A DNA stretch of 64,000 nucleotides. Source: Charina bottae (Eukaryota > Chordata > Lepidosauria > Squamata > Charinaidae). The translations under genes were made by a program, and so were the position numbers. The notes under the pieces were generated by a model. That model was not told the origin of the DNA, searched no databases, and worked only from the letters and a program-made list of their open reading frames with translations. Below are positions 1-11,140 of the stretch, in pieces (the first letter of the stretch is position 1; every line of letters begins with the position of its first letter). Location of the stretch: positions 58,619,501 to 58,683,500 of the forward strand of contig JALMGJ010000006.1 in NCBI GenBank assembly GCA_023362775.1. The letters run 5' to 3'.

Positions 1-282
1 TCTTTTTCTTTTAATATAAGGGGAAGGAGCAATTTTATTTAGTGATTATTATAATGATTTATAGAAATAATGTGATCTTGGTTTGGAGCAAGGGATTGAT
101 TATGGAAATTGCTGTATATTCTTGTTGAAAGTTGGAAGTCACTTTTTTATGTAATCTTCAAAATTCTTTTTTCTTGTGTTTCACACTTTTTTAGTTTTTG
201 TTCTTTTTGTGGTTTTTTGTGGTTTTTTGTAGTTTTTATCTTTGTTTCAAACTTAATAAAATTCTTATTTAAAAAAGAGATA
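1..282 (+). mobile_element. L1-type LINE 3' untranslated end (fragment)
   Basis: This T-rich stretch runs into a short A-rich end near position 275. It closely matches positions 11690-11950 plus 12497-12516, which are the 3' end of the L1-like element at 9309-12516: both contain the run GGGATCTTGGTTTG or a near copy, then TGTATATTCTTG and GTTTTTATCTTTGTTT. The 5' part lies outside the window, so its length and target duplication cannot be judged. No coding potential is visible. Confidence 0.65.
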
Positions 283-512
283 ATATGAGAGGGAGCACTA
301 TATCTCACTTCTGAGAACTCTTAGCATCTTGCCAGTTAATGGGAAGTTTTCAATGGAAATAGATAAACAAATATCTCTCCGCCCTGCTAAGGTGCCAAAA
401 AGGGGGGGGGGGCGAATGGGCCAGGCACAGGACATTGTAGGAGAGAACTTTATCTGAATGAGATGGCAACAACCAGTGATCTTTGCAGTGTCTCTCTCTC
501 CCTCTCAGTCAT

Positions 513-591
513 GTGATTCGCTTAGCGACTGTGTTGCTTAGCAACCATTTTGCCAGAACCAATTACAGTCACTAAATGAGAACTACTTGTA
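513..591 (-). mobile_element. Palindromic MITE fragment (TACAGGTAGTCC family)
   Basis: The reverse complement matches the left end of the complete MITE at 44115-44525. Shared features are the terminus (here TACAAGTAGTTCTC, mutated from TACAGGTAGTCCTC), GGTTGCTAAGC and GCGAATC. Only about 80 bp of one end remain. It is a decayed non-autonomous DNA transposon fragment. Confidence 0.55.
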
Positions 592-592
592 T

Positions 593-1431
593 TATCTTCC
601 CCTAATAACTACAATACCCTCAATGGATCATAAGCTGGGAACAACTAGGACACTGGTCCACTAGTGTGGTATTCAGTCCTGTTAAAACCCAGAGCATCTG
701 AGACAGACACCTTGTATCTTTCAAGACCAGTTATGCTGGCCTGACAAAAATTTGCATGGTATCGTATTACTGAGCTCCATATTCACTAATATAAAATAGG
801 TACCACTTCCTGGTTATCAATCACTAATGTGCTTCTGGATTTCTATTTCACCTGTAAGCATGCAGGGTAAAGGAAGGAAATGTCTTTCTTTAACTCAGGG
901 ATGAGGAATCAGCAACAGTAGGGGGCATTTTAAGGTATGGTTGGAATTCTTTAGTTCTTGCACTGGAAACTGTATTTAGCTGAGCATATTTGTGTAGCAG
1001 AAACCAGTTACAAGTATCTAGAGACAGCTGCTGAATATCAAAAGGAAAAAAATAAAATGTATTTATTATTAAGGGAGAAATTTATATGCTGTAATAGAAA
1101 AACCTTCATTTTTGAGCTTCCTGTCTTCATAGTTGAGGGAAAGAGATAAAATTGGAGGGAAGTCCTTCATTCTTCCTGTAGGAAGCAAGCTGAAGGAGAC
1201 AGTCTTAGGGTTACGATATCATGGCTGCAAAAATCTAGATGACTGCTAGATAGCAACAAAGAGTTAGAGTTATCTAGAGTTTTCCAGCTCAGATATGGTA
1301 ACCCGAATCAGTATTTAATCAAGAGAAAGCTGATCAGGGGGAAAAAACAGCACAAAGGTGTCCCTTACTTGCTATCCACATCCTAATTCCTCCACTGATG
1401 AATAGGATCTGAAGTGCAGAGTTGATACTTA
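593..1431. other. No gene or clear repeat seen
   Basis: A+T-rich sequence with only short chance reading frames, the longest being 63 codons at 958-1149 with no recognisable motif. No splice-flanked exon or structured repeat is evident. Confidence 0.5.
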
Positions 1432-1436
1432 GGAAC

Positions 1437-1705
1437 TGTCAGCCTTACCAGGTAGACCAGACAGGAAACACGGCCAGATGAGCTAATCCTACTTTATTAT
1501 AAAGCTACATTAACAGGATCTTGCAAGTCCGAAAGTACAATTCTCCCACCATCTCCTTTACAGCCCGAGAAACTAGGGAGGGTTCCTTCTAAGCCTCTTG
1601 CCCTGCCCAGCATCCATCTGTGGGCTGTGCTGTTTCTTATCTGACCGTTCCCTAGGCAGCATCTCTTTGCCCCGTCTCCCAAGGTCTTTCCCACATACCA
1701 TTACA
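1437..1705 (-). mobile_element. Solo LTR, 269 bp, small LTR family
   Basis: The unit begins TGTCAG and ends ATTACA on the plus strand, so both strands have TG...CA termini. It is flanked by the 5-bp direct repeat GGAAC at 1432-1436 and 1706-1710. On the minus strand an AATAAA signal lies at about 1495, roughly 60 bp before the 3' terminus, as expected for an R/U5 boundary. No gag or pol sequence is adjacent, so this is a solo LTR left by recombination. Its end (TCTGGTCTACCTGG on the minus strand) is shared with the LTR at 54782-55059, and length and CTGACA terminus are shared with the one at 24120-24392. The element class (ERV or other LTR element) is unresolved. Confidence 0.7.
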
Positions 1706-1710
1706 GGAAC

Positions 1711-2111
1711 TGCATTCCCAACATCTTTGACCATGGGTCATAAGGATGGAACTGAAGGGAGTTAGAAACCACTTGCAGGGCCAATTCTTTGATTAGTCTT
1801 TAATCATCCAGGGTCATATGTGTCAGGCTTCTCTCACACTATGTTGTTGTGGGTCAAGGGAAATATAAATCAACTTATTTGTATTTAAAAAAATAAAAGT
1901 GAGAGAAATGTGACACAGATATGGAGCCTTGTAGAAAACATAGTGATTTGTTTGAAGGAATTGCCTTTTTATATATATTTTTTTAAAAAATCAAGAGTGT
2001 TGACATGTGGCAAAGCAAAGGGTAACCTCCAACCTTATACTGAGCCTTATAAGATTTCTTAGAAAATAAATATGACGGGCACTTTCTATTCGTCTGAAAA
2101 TATGCTCACCT
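1711..2111. other. No gene seen
   Basis: A+T-rich unique-looking sequence between the solo LTR and a BovB fragment. No motif or reading frame is worth naming. Confidence 0.5.
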
Positions 2112-2125
2112 CTTCAGAAAAATAA

Positions 2126-2553
2126 CAAATGTATGGCTGTGAGAGTTGGACCATAAGGAAGGCTGAGCGCTGAAGAATGGATGCATTCGAGCTGTGGTGC
2201 CGGAGAAGACTCTTAAGAGTCCCTTGGACTGCAAGGAGGTAAAACCAGTCAATCCTAAAGGAAATCAACCCTGACTGCTCATTGGAAGGACAGATACTGA
2301 AGCTGAAGCTCAAATACTTTGGCCACCTACTGCGAAGAGAGGACTCACTGGAAAAGACCCTGATGCTGGGAAAGACTGAAGGCAAAAGGAGAAGGGGACG
2401 GCAGAGGATGAGATGGTTAGATAGCATCACCAATGTAATGAACATGAATTTGAGTAAACTCCGGGAGACAGTGGAGGACAGGAAGGCCTGGCATGCTATG
2501 GTCCATGAGGTCACGAAGAGTCAGACACGACTAAATGACTGAACAACAACAAA
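2126..2553 (+). mobile_element. BovB (RTE-clade LINE), 5'-truncated 3' end
   Basis: This is the last ~430 bp of BovB ORF2 plus the AAC-rich tail. It encodes the conserved C-terminal stretch (YGCESWTIRKAE, LLRVPWTARR, YFGHLLRREDSLEKTLMLGKTEGKRRRG, with one or two stops) and ends GACTGAACAACAACAAA. A 14-bp direct repeat CTTCAGAAAAATAA flanks it at 2112-2125 and 2554-2567, marking target-primed insertion. Stops interrupt the frame at about 2202 and 2240, so it is dead. Strong 5' truncation is normal for LINEs. Confidence 0.93.
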
Positions 2554-2567
2554 CTTCAGAAAAATAA

Positions 2568-5500
2568 AAAAGAGAAGCAGATACAGAGAAAGAAACCTGA
2601 GGAGTGGTGCAAGTAGCATTCTGGTACGTTGGTGCTTTGTAAGTATTGCAGACATTTCCCTCCATGGCTATTTGTATGTACCCACCACATGTTATCAAAT
2701 TCCAGATGTTCCTGCCAGATTATATATTTAAGCATATACTAACTTGTCATTTTTGCTAAGCTATACGGGAGATACGTGCAAGGAAATATGATTTTTTTCT
2801 AATGTATGACTGGTTTAAGTTTTGTGCCAACAGTGTTGCTATTTCTTGCTATGTGATGTTTCTTTATGCAGCTGAGAAATGGGAACTTACCTACAAAATG
2901 GCTTCAAGGTTTTAAATAATTGCAAGATTATAAAAGGTAATACGCTATGGCTCTGAGCTACAGGGGGCAACTGTTCATTCTTCATCAAAGGATCAGATGA
3001 GACCATGCTGGTTCACTGCCTAAAATGGTACAAGCACTATCTTAACCACTTTGATCATTTAAACTTTGCTTTTCATTGCTCTTGTATTTTTATTCATATT
3101 CTAGTTTGCTTGCTTTGTAAAAGAATGTGGCTTCATTAATGGAGGTTGAGATAGGACTCAGTCTGCTGTTTGTGTGCATGTCCACCTTTAAACAAACTTC
3201 TGCACAGTATGTCATTCCTATAAAAGATATCAGAGGAAGCACTTTGCACATGTTCCAATAAGCCCTCCACTGGCATATATTCTGAATTTTGAATTAAAAA
3301 GACAAGGCACTAGCAGTGTTAGAGGAAACAGGTGAATTAATCTCCCAAAGTATTTACCAGATCAAAGTGTTGAGAGATTCTTATCTTTAACCACAGCACA
3401 TGAAAAAAAAATTGAATAAGAGATTGAACCATCCTTAGGGTGAACATGAAATACTTGTCTTTTCATCAGATTATCTGTCAATCTCTTCACTTAACTCACT
3501 TGTCTACTTCCTAAGAGATCAAAATTGGGCCCTTGCAAGTCAGGACAAGGTAAACCAAAGTTCTAAGTACAGGTAGGATTTGCCCAAATCTTAATTAGAT
3601 AATTTTGCAACAGGGCCCTAATTCTGAGCCAAGAATTTGTTTTAAATACCAGAGCTCCCCTTCTACCCCTATGGTTGACAATCTGATGCTCATCTTGGTG
3701 CTGTTCAACCTGACTAATTTTAATAAGATTCTTTTCATTAAAAAAGTCACCTGGGAAATTGCAGCTTCCATCATCATCTTTTCTTCTAGATTAACAGTGT
3801 TCTACAAGCACTTTTATAAAATACTATGGTGAATAGCTGGTGTTTGTTGTGTCTTTTCCATTGATTGAAACACACTTGAGACAGGAGTAGGAGTAGATTT
3901 TCTGCTGCTTGCTTTACTGGCATGCCTAGAAGTACTAACTCTAGTCAGTCTGCAAGAATTACAACCAATACAGGGCAGCCCAAGGTTATAACAATACTAG
4001 ATCACGGGTATGCTTAATCAGTGGTAACAAGAACCCAATTCACAATGGAGTTCAGTGCTTAGTTTAGAAAATTGCTCTTCTTCCGGGGGAAAAGGGAGGT
4101 GGGGATAAAGCTTGGGTTGAAAGAAACATCTCGAAGGCTGCAGGGGAGCAAATTCATTAAGTGGGTATTTTGTGGCTGCTATCCCCATAATAGTAATCAT
4201 TATGTGAGAGCACTCACAATATGCTCTCAGCCTTCCAAATGAATCTGTAAACCCATAGAAGTTGCTTATTCCATTGTTTAAACAAAAACAGATCTGCTAT
4301 TCTGAGTTTTCTTGATTTCAGAAGTATAATTTGCACATGGTTGCTTTGTTGCTACTGTCATAGAACATTTGAGAATGGGAAATTCTTACCAATCTCTTGT
4401 AGGACATTTTATTTTTTATGACTGATATCCCTTCTATCCACAGGAGACTCAGTCATTCAGAAATCTACTTATAGAGCTAAATCAATGTTTTGTCCAACTC
4501 TGCAGTGGGTCAGATCAAACTCCGGTAATGCCGGCAATGGATTTATGGCAAAGAGTTGAAGGGATAAGCAGAAACATGGCTCAACAAACTATAGAAGCCC
4601 TATGTGGAAGTATGACTGCATGAGAACATAGGAATCTATTGTAGAGAGAAAGAGTGCTTAGGCTACAATTCTATGCATCCTTACCTGGGCAGTAAGTCAT
4701 ACTGAGCAAACATAGCAGGCTTCCTTCTAAGTAATCATTTATAAGATCATGGCTTTTGAAATCTAGCATAACTCATAACAGTGAACTATGATGAAGCAAG
4801 AAGATCTTTGCCTTGGATGTTAAATGGTGTGGAAATGCTCTGAAGGGTTCATAACCTAATGCTTTATGAGCCTGATCTACTTTTTCAATTTTTTTGGATT
4901 GCTCTCTTTCTCTCTGCCTCAATATACTCAAGGACTGTTGTCTTTCATTTGAAGTTTGATATATTCATAGTTGCATAGTGCTGTTCCCAGTTTTTCCTGT
5001 GGATAGGTTAAGCATAAAGGGAAGTCACCAATTCTTGAATGCATCAACATTCATCAGTGTAAGGTGAGGTGTAAGAAAACATATGGCCACGATAAAGGAA
5101 AATTATTCAGCACAGCTGGCACTTTCTATGGGTTCCTAAGAGTTTGTGGGCTAACCTTACCTTAAAATGTTTGAAATTTACGCAGAAATAAATCCTGAGC
5201 TACATTTAAAGTGTGGCATATGATTAAATATTAAAATAAAGACTGTCAGTTATGGTTTATGTGTGAATACATAACAAAACAAGAAAGAATAAGCTGTTAA
5301 GCCCACCTTTGTGTATCAGCAATACACAAGCTTTGTATGTGGCAGATGGTGAAACAAGCCCATACTGGTTGTAGATATGCCACCTTGGCATTAATTCATC
5401 TCACAACATTTTCTATTCTTCTATCACTGTATTCTCATCCAAATCTATAAAGGGATTGTGTCAACTAATCCAAAGAAATATTCTACAATTTTGGTATATC

Positions 5501-5642
5501 AGCATCAACATCAATATCATTATCATTGTTATCTGGGCTCATGGCTGTAAAAAACTTGCTCCAGGAGCACTTTATCTCTTGTCATTTGAGAATGAGTTAT
5601 CTAAATTTTGTATTAACAGCATAGTTCATTGTGGCTGGATTT
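2568..5642. other. 3-kb stretch without recognisable gene or repeat
   Basis: A+T-rich sequence with scattered short reading frames (60-75 codons at 3595-3832 and 4018-4200) that show no domain, no conserved motif and no convincing splice context. It may include old repeat remnants I cannot classify by eye. Confidence 0.45.
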
Positions 5643-5795
5643 TCCCATTATACTAAACCATGGTTTGTTAAATAATTGACCATGATGTAATGTGTGCCAA
5701 ACTTGGTTTACAATGCACAGTGGCTTGGTTCACAACCATACTAAGCCATAATCAGGCCAAGCCATTATGGTTTAGTGGAATGTGTGTACCCAGCA
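5643..5795. repeat. Palindromic AAACCATGGTTT repeat (MITE-like)
   Basis: The stretch contains TAAACCATGGTTTGTTAA, then a diverged inverted partner ending CATTATGGTTTAGTGGAATG, with GGTTCACAA between. The same building blocks recur at 58610-58745 and 35935-36000. The inverted arrangement suggests a small non-autonomous DNA transposon family, but I could not find a clean target duplication. Confidence 0.45.
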
Positions 5796-7352
5796 GTGAA
5801 TGATAATTGCCTTCAGCTGTTGAAGAAAAAAAATACAAGAAACCTGTACCCTATAAAAGTCTACCAGATTTATTACAGTGTACACTTAGTGCACTAGATT
5901 CCCCCTGCCAGATGCTATAGTGTTTTCTTCAGTTGCAGATGGATGTGTATACACATAACAAATACAGTATGTAAATGCTACGGGAGGCCAAGGGATACAC
6001 TATTCTATGGCAATTGTATATAACAATAAATACAAGATGAAGTGATGTTGGAAATAAGGTGTCTTGGAGATTCTGTGTAAGGTTATATCCTGATTTGCAG
6101 AAAAGAATAAAGTAAAAAAGAAAAGAAAAAGAAAAAAGAATGCAAGCACACACAGACTTCAAGGGGCTTTGGATAAAAATGTAGTTTAGAGAGCGGAGAA
6201 TGGATGAGGCCTGATTAAGTGAGAAAGGACAGGAGGCCAAGGAGGCCAATGTCTTCCAGGATGTTTTTTGAAAGACTAGTGAAGATGGAGAACATTTTCT
6301 TATGCTAACACAAAACATTTAACATCCACCCTTTTTAAAACAGTCTTTGGGGAATCCAATAAACATGAAACAAAATGTTCTGATGAACTAACTCCACCTC
6401 AAAGTTACAAAAAGTATATTTAACATTTATTAAAACTTGGGCAGACTGATTTCCCAGGACTGGAGATTCCAATCTCTTATTCCACAAATATGTTTTACCA
6501 ATGTTAACCTGCATAATATTTTTTTTTTAGTTTTGTATAAAACTGAATTGTCAGTTTTACTTCAAATACAGCATCTCTTCAATATTCAAGTATTTCAGGT
6601 ACCCCTAAAGCTGCTAAAGCATCTGGACACATTATTTGAACAATACATATTTTAGTTGGGTGTGTGTGTCTGTGAATGTGTATCTCCAAGCAAATGATTC
6701 AGGTAAATTATTTTCAAAAGGAAATTTCTCAAATTCTTTAAAATAACCATTGCTAATCAGTTGATTCAGAGTGTTAAGATCAGGACTTCCAATGATTTTT
6801 TCCCTTTCAAATTAGGATTATGCCATAACCTTAATTTCTTGTGTGAATCTGGGTTAAAATTTAACAGCTTCCCTATTAATGCCCTAGCAATGTTCAAAGC
6901 TGGGAAAGCTGGCTTTGTTTACTGTAACTTGATTAAAGAACCTGCCAAGATTTCAAAGGAGTCACACATTTGATAAGAATGTAGCTGTTAAAATAAAAGC
7001 TCAATGACAAAATTGAAAATTGGACAGCTTGGTGGGAAATATAGTCTCAAATATGTTATCATGCAAATTATAAATCCCAACTTCTTACAGTAACATACAT
7101 ACATACATATTATTTTGAAGGAAATAAATTATATTTTTTTCAATTAATAGGATACCCTGAATGCTATTGCACAACTTCAATCAAATGTAAAAATGATATC
7201 AAGTAATTATTCAAAATACCCAAATGTCATCATCATATAAAAAAAGCTTACTGGAACAGCACCAAGAACCAAACTATAAATTAAAGGAGAAAGTGGGTGT
7301 CCTATTGAGTGCCAAGATGTAATTTGAAAGTACAGAGACAAATCTATTTGTA
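5796..7352. other. No gene seen
   Basis: A+T-rich sequence. The longest frames are 129 codons on the minus strand (5929-6318) and 70-72 codons on the plus strand (6437-6973). None carries a recognisable domain. A short CATA run sits at 7093-7110. Confidence 0.45.
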
Positions 7353-7684
7353 AAAGGTAAAGGTTCCCCCCGCACATTTGTGCAGTCGTGTCCGACTCTA
7401 GGGGCCGGTGCTCATCTCCGTTTGTTAGCCGAAGAGGCAGCGTTGTCCGAAGACGCTTCCACGGTCATGTGGCCGCATGACGCACACGGAACACTGTTAC
7501 CTACCCACCAAAGTGGTACCTATTAATCTACTTGCATTTGCATGCTTTCGAATTGCTAGGTTGGCAAGAGCTGGAGCTAGTGCGGGAGCTCACTCCGCAC
7601 GCAGGGCTAGGGATTCGAACCTCTGAACTTGCGACCTTCCGATCGACAAGCCTGGTGTCTTACCAGCTGAGCCACCACGCCCCT
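7353..7684 (-). mobile_element. tRNA-derived SINE with (TTTACC) tail
   Basis: On the minus strand it starts GGGGCGTGGTGGCTCAGCTGG, an A-box-like tRNA head, and has a clear B box GGTTCGAATCC at 7611-7621. A shared core follows, then a 3' end containing AGAGTCGGACACGACT and a TTTACC tail at the left edge. The internal RNA polymerase III promoter is read directly. Other copies of the family lie at 27608-27945 and 58954-59228. The short run AGTCGGACACGACT also occurs in the BovB 3' end, which may reflect mobilisation by BovB machinery. Confidence 0.85.
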
Positions 7685-7689
7685 TTATT

Positions 7690-8089
7690 TATATCTATTA
7701 TTTATACCTATTTGTAGTCACATGTAAAATGAAGGCAACAAATAATAATCCAATGTATCAAAACCAAAACCAACAATAGAGTTAACCATCTATTATAATT
7801 GTGTAGAATTAAATTCCTAGGCTTCTCCTTAGCTGTGACAAATTTGATGGAATCCCAACAGTTAAAAGGTTAACCTGGTTTCTATTAATTTTTTAAAAAA
7901 TCTATCCAAGAAAGAGAAAATGATGATAAAAAACAATCTAATCTAAACTACTGTAGTTCCATGTGAATCATTAAAAAAGAGTATTCTTTGTTTTGGTTTT
8001 AGAAAATGCCAAATATCTATCAACTTAAGTTCCATAATATATACTTGCAATGTTTTCCAATTTTGTAAAGCCTTTTTTTCCTGTCCAGT
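7690..8089. other. No gene seen
   Basis: A+T-rich sequence between a SINE and a minus-strand LINE remnant. Nothing recognisable. Confidence 0.4.
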
Positions 8090-8590
8090 TGCCTATGCTG
8101 CCAGTAGACCAGAAGTTCTGAAAATCCATAATGACCTTAAAGTCTCCTGAAATAATAGTATAGTCATAATTCTGACTAAAAGGCTTAGAGAATCATCTGT
8201 ATAATTTCGAGACTATTTTTCATAGACCATAGAAATTAATTGAAGAGTTATGAGAGAGAGCTACATTAATAATTAAAATTATAAAACGCCCTTCATTATC
8301 AAAGAAATAATATTCCTTAATTACAGTAAGTATATTAAACAAAATAGATATTTCTGGCCATTTTAGATTTTCCACTAATACATCTTTGTGTTATACATTT
8401 TGAAATTCCCAAGACAAGCTTTTCATTTGGTAAAATATGAGTTTCTTGTTGCAAAACCAAATCAGTCCTTGCTTCCCTAATTTATTATCAATCTTCTTTT
8501 TTTTCCCTTTCCTCATTCCCAAGGCCCTTAGCATCCCAGCAAATTATTTTCAAAGGTAGAAAAATTACTACTATTACTAAATATAATACA
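8090..8590 (-). pseudogene. Decayed L1/Tx1-type endonuclease fragment
   Basis: Minus-strand translation in shifting frames gives a series resembling an apurinic-like endonuclease domain of L1-group LINEs: ICWDAKGLGNEE (the start), a decayed QETH region, then GDF-VIMD and FWSTGSIGN (the GDFN...STGS motif) near 8090-8170. Several frameshifts and stops are present. A 37-bp stretch covering the STGSIGN motif recurs at 14101-14138, also readable on the minus strand, so at least two remnants of this LINE lie in the window. Assignment to L1 or Tx1 is by motif only. Confidence 0.5.
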
Positions 8591-8936
8591 TGCATTATAT
8601 ACTGTACTATGTTTAACCTAATGACAGAAAGAGCTGAGATTTGTATAATATATATGGATCCAAATGAAAAGTATATAACAAAAAGGTGTAACAAAAAGAA
8701 AAAAAACCCTTAACTATAATACTAACAACAATAATTAAAAATCCTAAATCTAATATAACAGCCAGTCCCACTATATTCCCACCTTCCTCAACCTGGGAAT
8801 AAGAAATGTATTACCAAGTTATAGTCTTAAAAGTTAGAAGAAATCATTCATCAAGAATTTGTAAAGCTACAAAAAAATTCCATAGTCACTGCAAATCTTT
8901 AAATTTCATCCTTTTCCCAATGATAGACATGAAATA

Positions 8937-8953
8937 AGAAAGAAAGAAAGAAA

Positions 8954-8987
<34 letters not shown>
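8937..8987. repeat. (GAAA)n microsatellite
   Basis: About twelve GAAA/AAAG units with one short interruption. It begins a cluster of microsatellites embedded in a local triplication of a flanking sequence (8886-9150). Confidence 0.9.
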
Positions 8988-9066
8988 GCTGTGTACAAAA
9001 CCAAACAAAACCAAATCTTTAAATTTGTACTGTGTACAAAACCAAATCTTTAAATCTCTTTTCCCA

Positions 9067-9137
9067 AGGATGGATGGATGGATGGATGGATGGATGGATG
9101 GAAGGAAGGAAGGAAGGAAGGAAGGAAGGAAGGAAGG
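9067..9137. repeat. (GATG)n followed by (GAAG)n microsatellite
   Basis: Eight or nine GATG units change to nine GAAG units without a gap. The flanks carry repeated copies of CTGTGTACAAAACCAAA at 8988, 9029 and 9139, so the microsatellite sits inside a larger repeat unit. Reading frames across it are low-complexity artefacts. Confidence 0.9.
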
Positions 9138-10007
9138 AGCTGTGTACAAAACCAAACCAAACCCTTCTGATATTTTCTCTTTTGCAATACATCCAGCAGC
9201 AGTGAAATTTCTACACAAATGTACAGACTTGGCTGGAATGTGGGGTAAATCAACAATTTAAATCCTTTATGTTCCAATTAGGAAGTCTGACTTGAAAGCT
9301 GTAAAGTGCAACTTCCAGTGGGGAACATGGCCGACTGACCAGCTGTATCCGTGAGCTCTGCAGGCAGATCTGACAACGCGGCTCTTTCTGGGGTGAAGGC
9401 AGGCTTTTCCTGCAGCCCTAGAACATTTTCATGGTTAGAAAACACTTGGAATCATCCCACTTGTACTCCAAAACGCCGTCTTGCAGCTAGACAATCGCAA
9501 ACAGTGTTCACGACGATCCGGTAAGAGGTGACGGGAGGCGGGGACATCACCATTTCCACGCCGCGCTGTAGCCTTAAAGGGACATTAGGTTGAGTCCCCC
9601 CATTTCTAAATCACCCAATTTATATATTTTTAAAAGTTTTTGTACCCTAAGAGAAGCTTTCTACAGTAAGAAGAAGCAGATTCTCTTGGTGTTTATCATT
9701 ATTTCTGGATTAATTTTTAAAATCTTCTAAAGTTTTGGCTTGTTTTCCCGTTTAAAGACTAAGGAGAATTGACAATAAATAATTGCCTTCTTGTTATTAT
9801 TTTTATACCAAATTTGAAGGATTTAATAGTTTTCTGCATGTTTGAATTGCTGTTTTGAATTTCTAGCTCTCTGCTCACTTTCTCTGAGAGCTGCCTGTTA
9901 GCGTACTTTCTCTTGTCAATTTCACTCGGAAGTTTTTTTATTAACTCATTAACTCCTATCTGTGTGAGTCAAGTATCTAGGAGGCACTATAATCTACTGC
10001 CAGAAAC

Positions 10008-10247
10008 ATGGAGGATTGTTGTGAACCTGAGCAGACCTATAAAGAGATTCTTTCAGATTTGTATCAGACTATTCTGCAGAATATGTGGGACATTGGGGAA
10101 GAGATGATTTCTAAAATGTGTCATCTGGCTGAAGTTTTTATGGAAGAAGATGGAGATCTTGATAAGGATGAAGATTTTTCTACTGACAGCAAAACTGAAG
10201 TAATGCCAGACGAGGACTACATTTTGGTGCTGAAGGGGTTAAAGTGA
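10008..10247 (+). CDS. 79-aa acidic ORF of the L1-like element
   Basis: It starts at ATG 10008 (MEDCCEPEQTYKEILSDL) and stops with TGA at 10247. The protein is acidic, with a run of E and D around residues 43-58 (FMEEDGDLDKDEDF), and looks largely helical. It occupies the position where ORF1 begins in an L1, just after the 5' UTR. It could be the remaining N-terminal part of an ORF1 whose body has been deleted. I recognise no RRM, coiled coil of full length or zinc knuckle. Function is not assigned. Confidence 0.35.
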   Translation: MEDCCEPEQTYKEILSDLYQTILQNMWDIGEEMISKMCHLAEVFMEEDGDLDKDEDFSTDSKTEVMPDEDYILVLKGLK

Positions 10248-10609
10248 CAGTCTGAACTGCAGATTACAAGAAGAGTTGTTTGTTATGGCTTTCTGAGGGA
10301 TTGTTATGGGAGAGAAGAGAATCTGTTTTGTGGGAGTTTTTTTTTTTTTTTTTTGCTGAGAAGTCTGTGTTTTTAAAGCGGGCAGTTGGGCTGTTTGATT
10401 TTTGTAAGAAAAATGCCTTGTGTGTAATAAGGAGATATATAAATGTTTTGGTTTATTTCGAAGAAGGGTAAAAATTAGGAATTTTTAATTGGATTGACAG
10501 TGAGGCTTCTATGATTTTATTTTTCTTTAATGATTTGGATTAAGATTTATTGGATTCTTTTAAAGATATGTATGACTTTTAAGATTTATAAGGTATCTAT
10601 AAGGTATTT

Positions 10610-11139
10610 ATTTATTTTATTTTTATTTTATTTTATCTTATTTATACCCCGCCTATCCCCTCCCTAAGCGGAGGGCTCTAGGCGGCTTACAATCATCATA
10701 CATATATTTATACAATCAGATTCTAAATTACCCGCGCGGTTAGGGAAGGGGTGAGGGAACCGGCTCTTCAATCGCAGGTCGGACTACATGTCCCAGAAAC
10801 CTTTGCTTCAGAGCCGGCTGCTGACGTCCAGGAAGTTGATGTTTTTTCGGGCTCCGCCGTCCTCTGCCGTCCTCCATCGCCATCCACGGGAACCAGCTTC
10901 TTCTCGGTCCGAGGGCGACCCTCCGAAAAGGACGCCAGCAAATTGGCCCACGTGAGTGGTCCCCATTCATCTACTTGCCGGCTTTCGATCAGCTGGGTGG
11001 GCTGGAGCTGGGGCTAGTGACGGGCGCTCACCCCGCCACGCGGATTCGAACTGCCGACGTTATGGTCGGCAGACTACCGGCTCAGCGGTTTAACCCGCTG
11101 AGCCACCGCGCCCCATCCCGCTGAGCCACCGCGCCCCAT
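10610..11139 (-). mobile_element. Long tRNA-derived SINE with L2-type tail
   Basis: Minus strand: tRNA-like head GGGGCGCGGTGGCTCAGCGG, a B-box match GCAGTTCGAATCC at about 11041-11053, a core related to the SINE at 7353-7684 (CAAGTAGAT, then GCTCCAGCC), a GC-rich unique body, and a tail GTAAGCCGCCTAGAGCC...GGGATAGGCGGGGTATAAATA. The tail is the kind carried by L2/CR1-group LINEs and can fold on itself. At roughly 510-530 bp it is long for a SINE. The head is partly duplicated at 11100-11139. A 5'-truncated sister copy lies at 41783-41965. Confidence 0.75.
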
Positions 11140-11140
11140 A

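Noticed and set aside
958..1149. 63-codon plus frame
   Set aside because: Too short, A+T-rich and without motif; expected by chance in sequence of this composition.
7600..7684. tRNA genes at the SINE heads (also 11040-11139, 27872-27945)
   Set aside because: A and B boxes are present but the cloverleaf is incomplete and each is joined to a SINE body; they are tRNA-derived promoters of SINEs.
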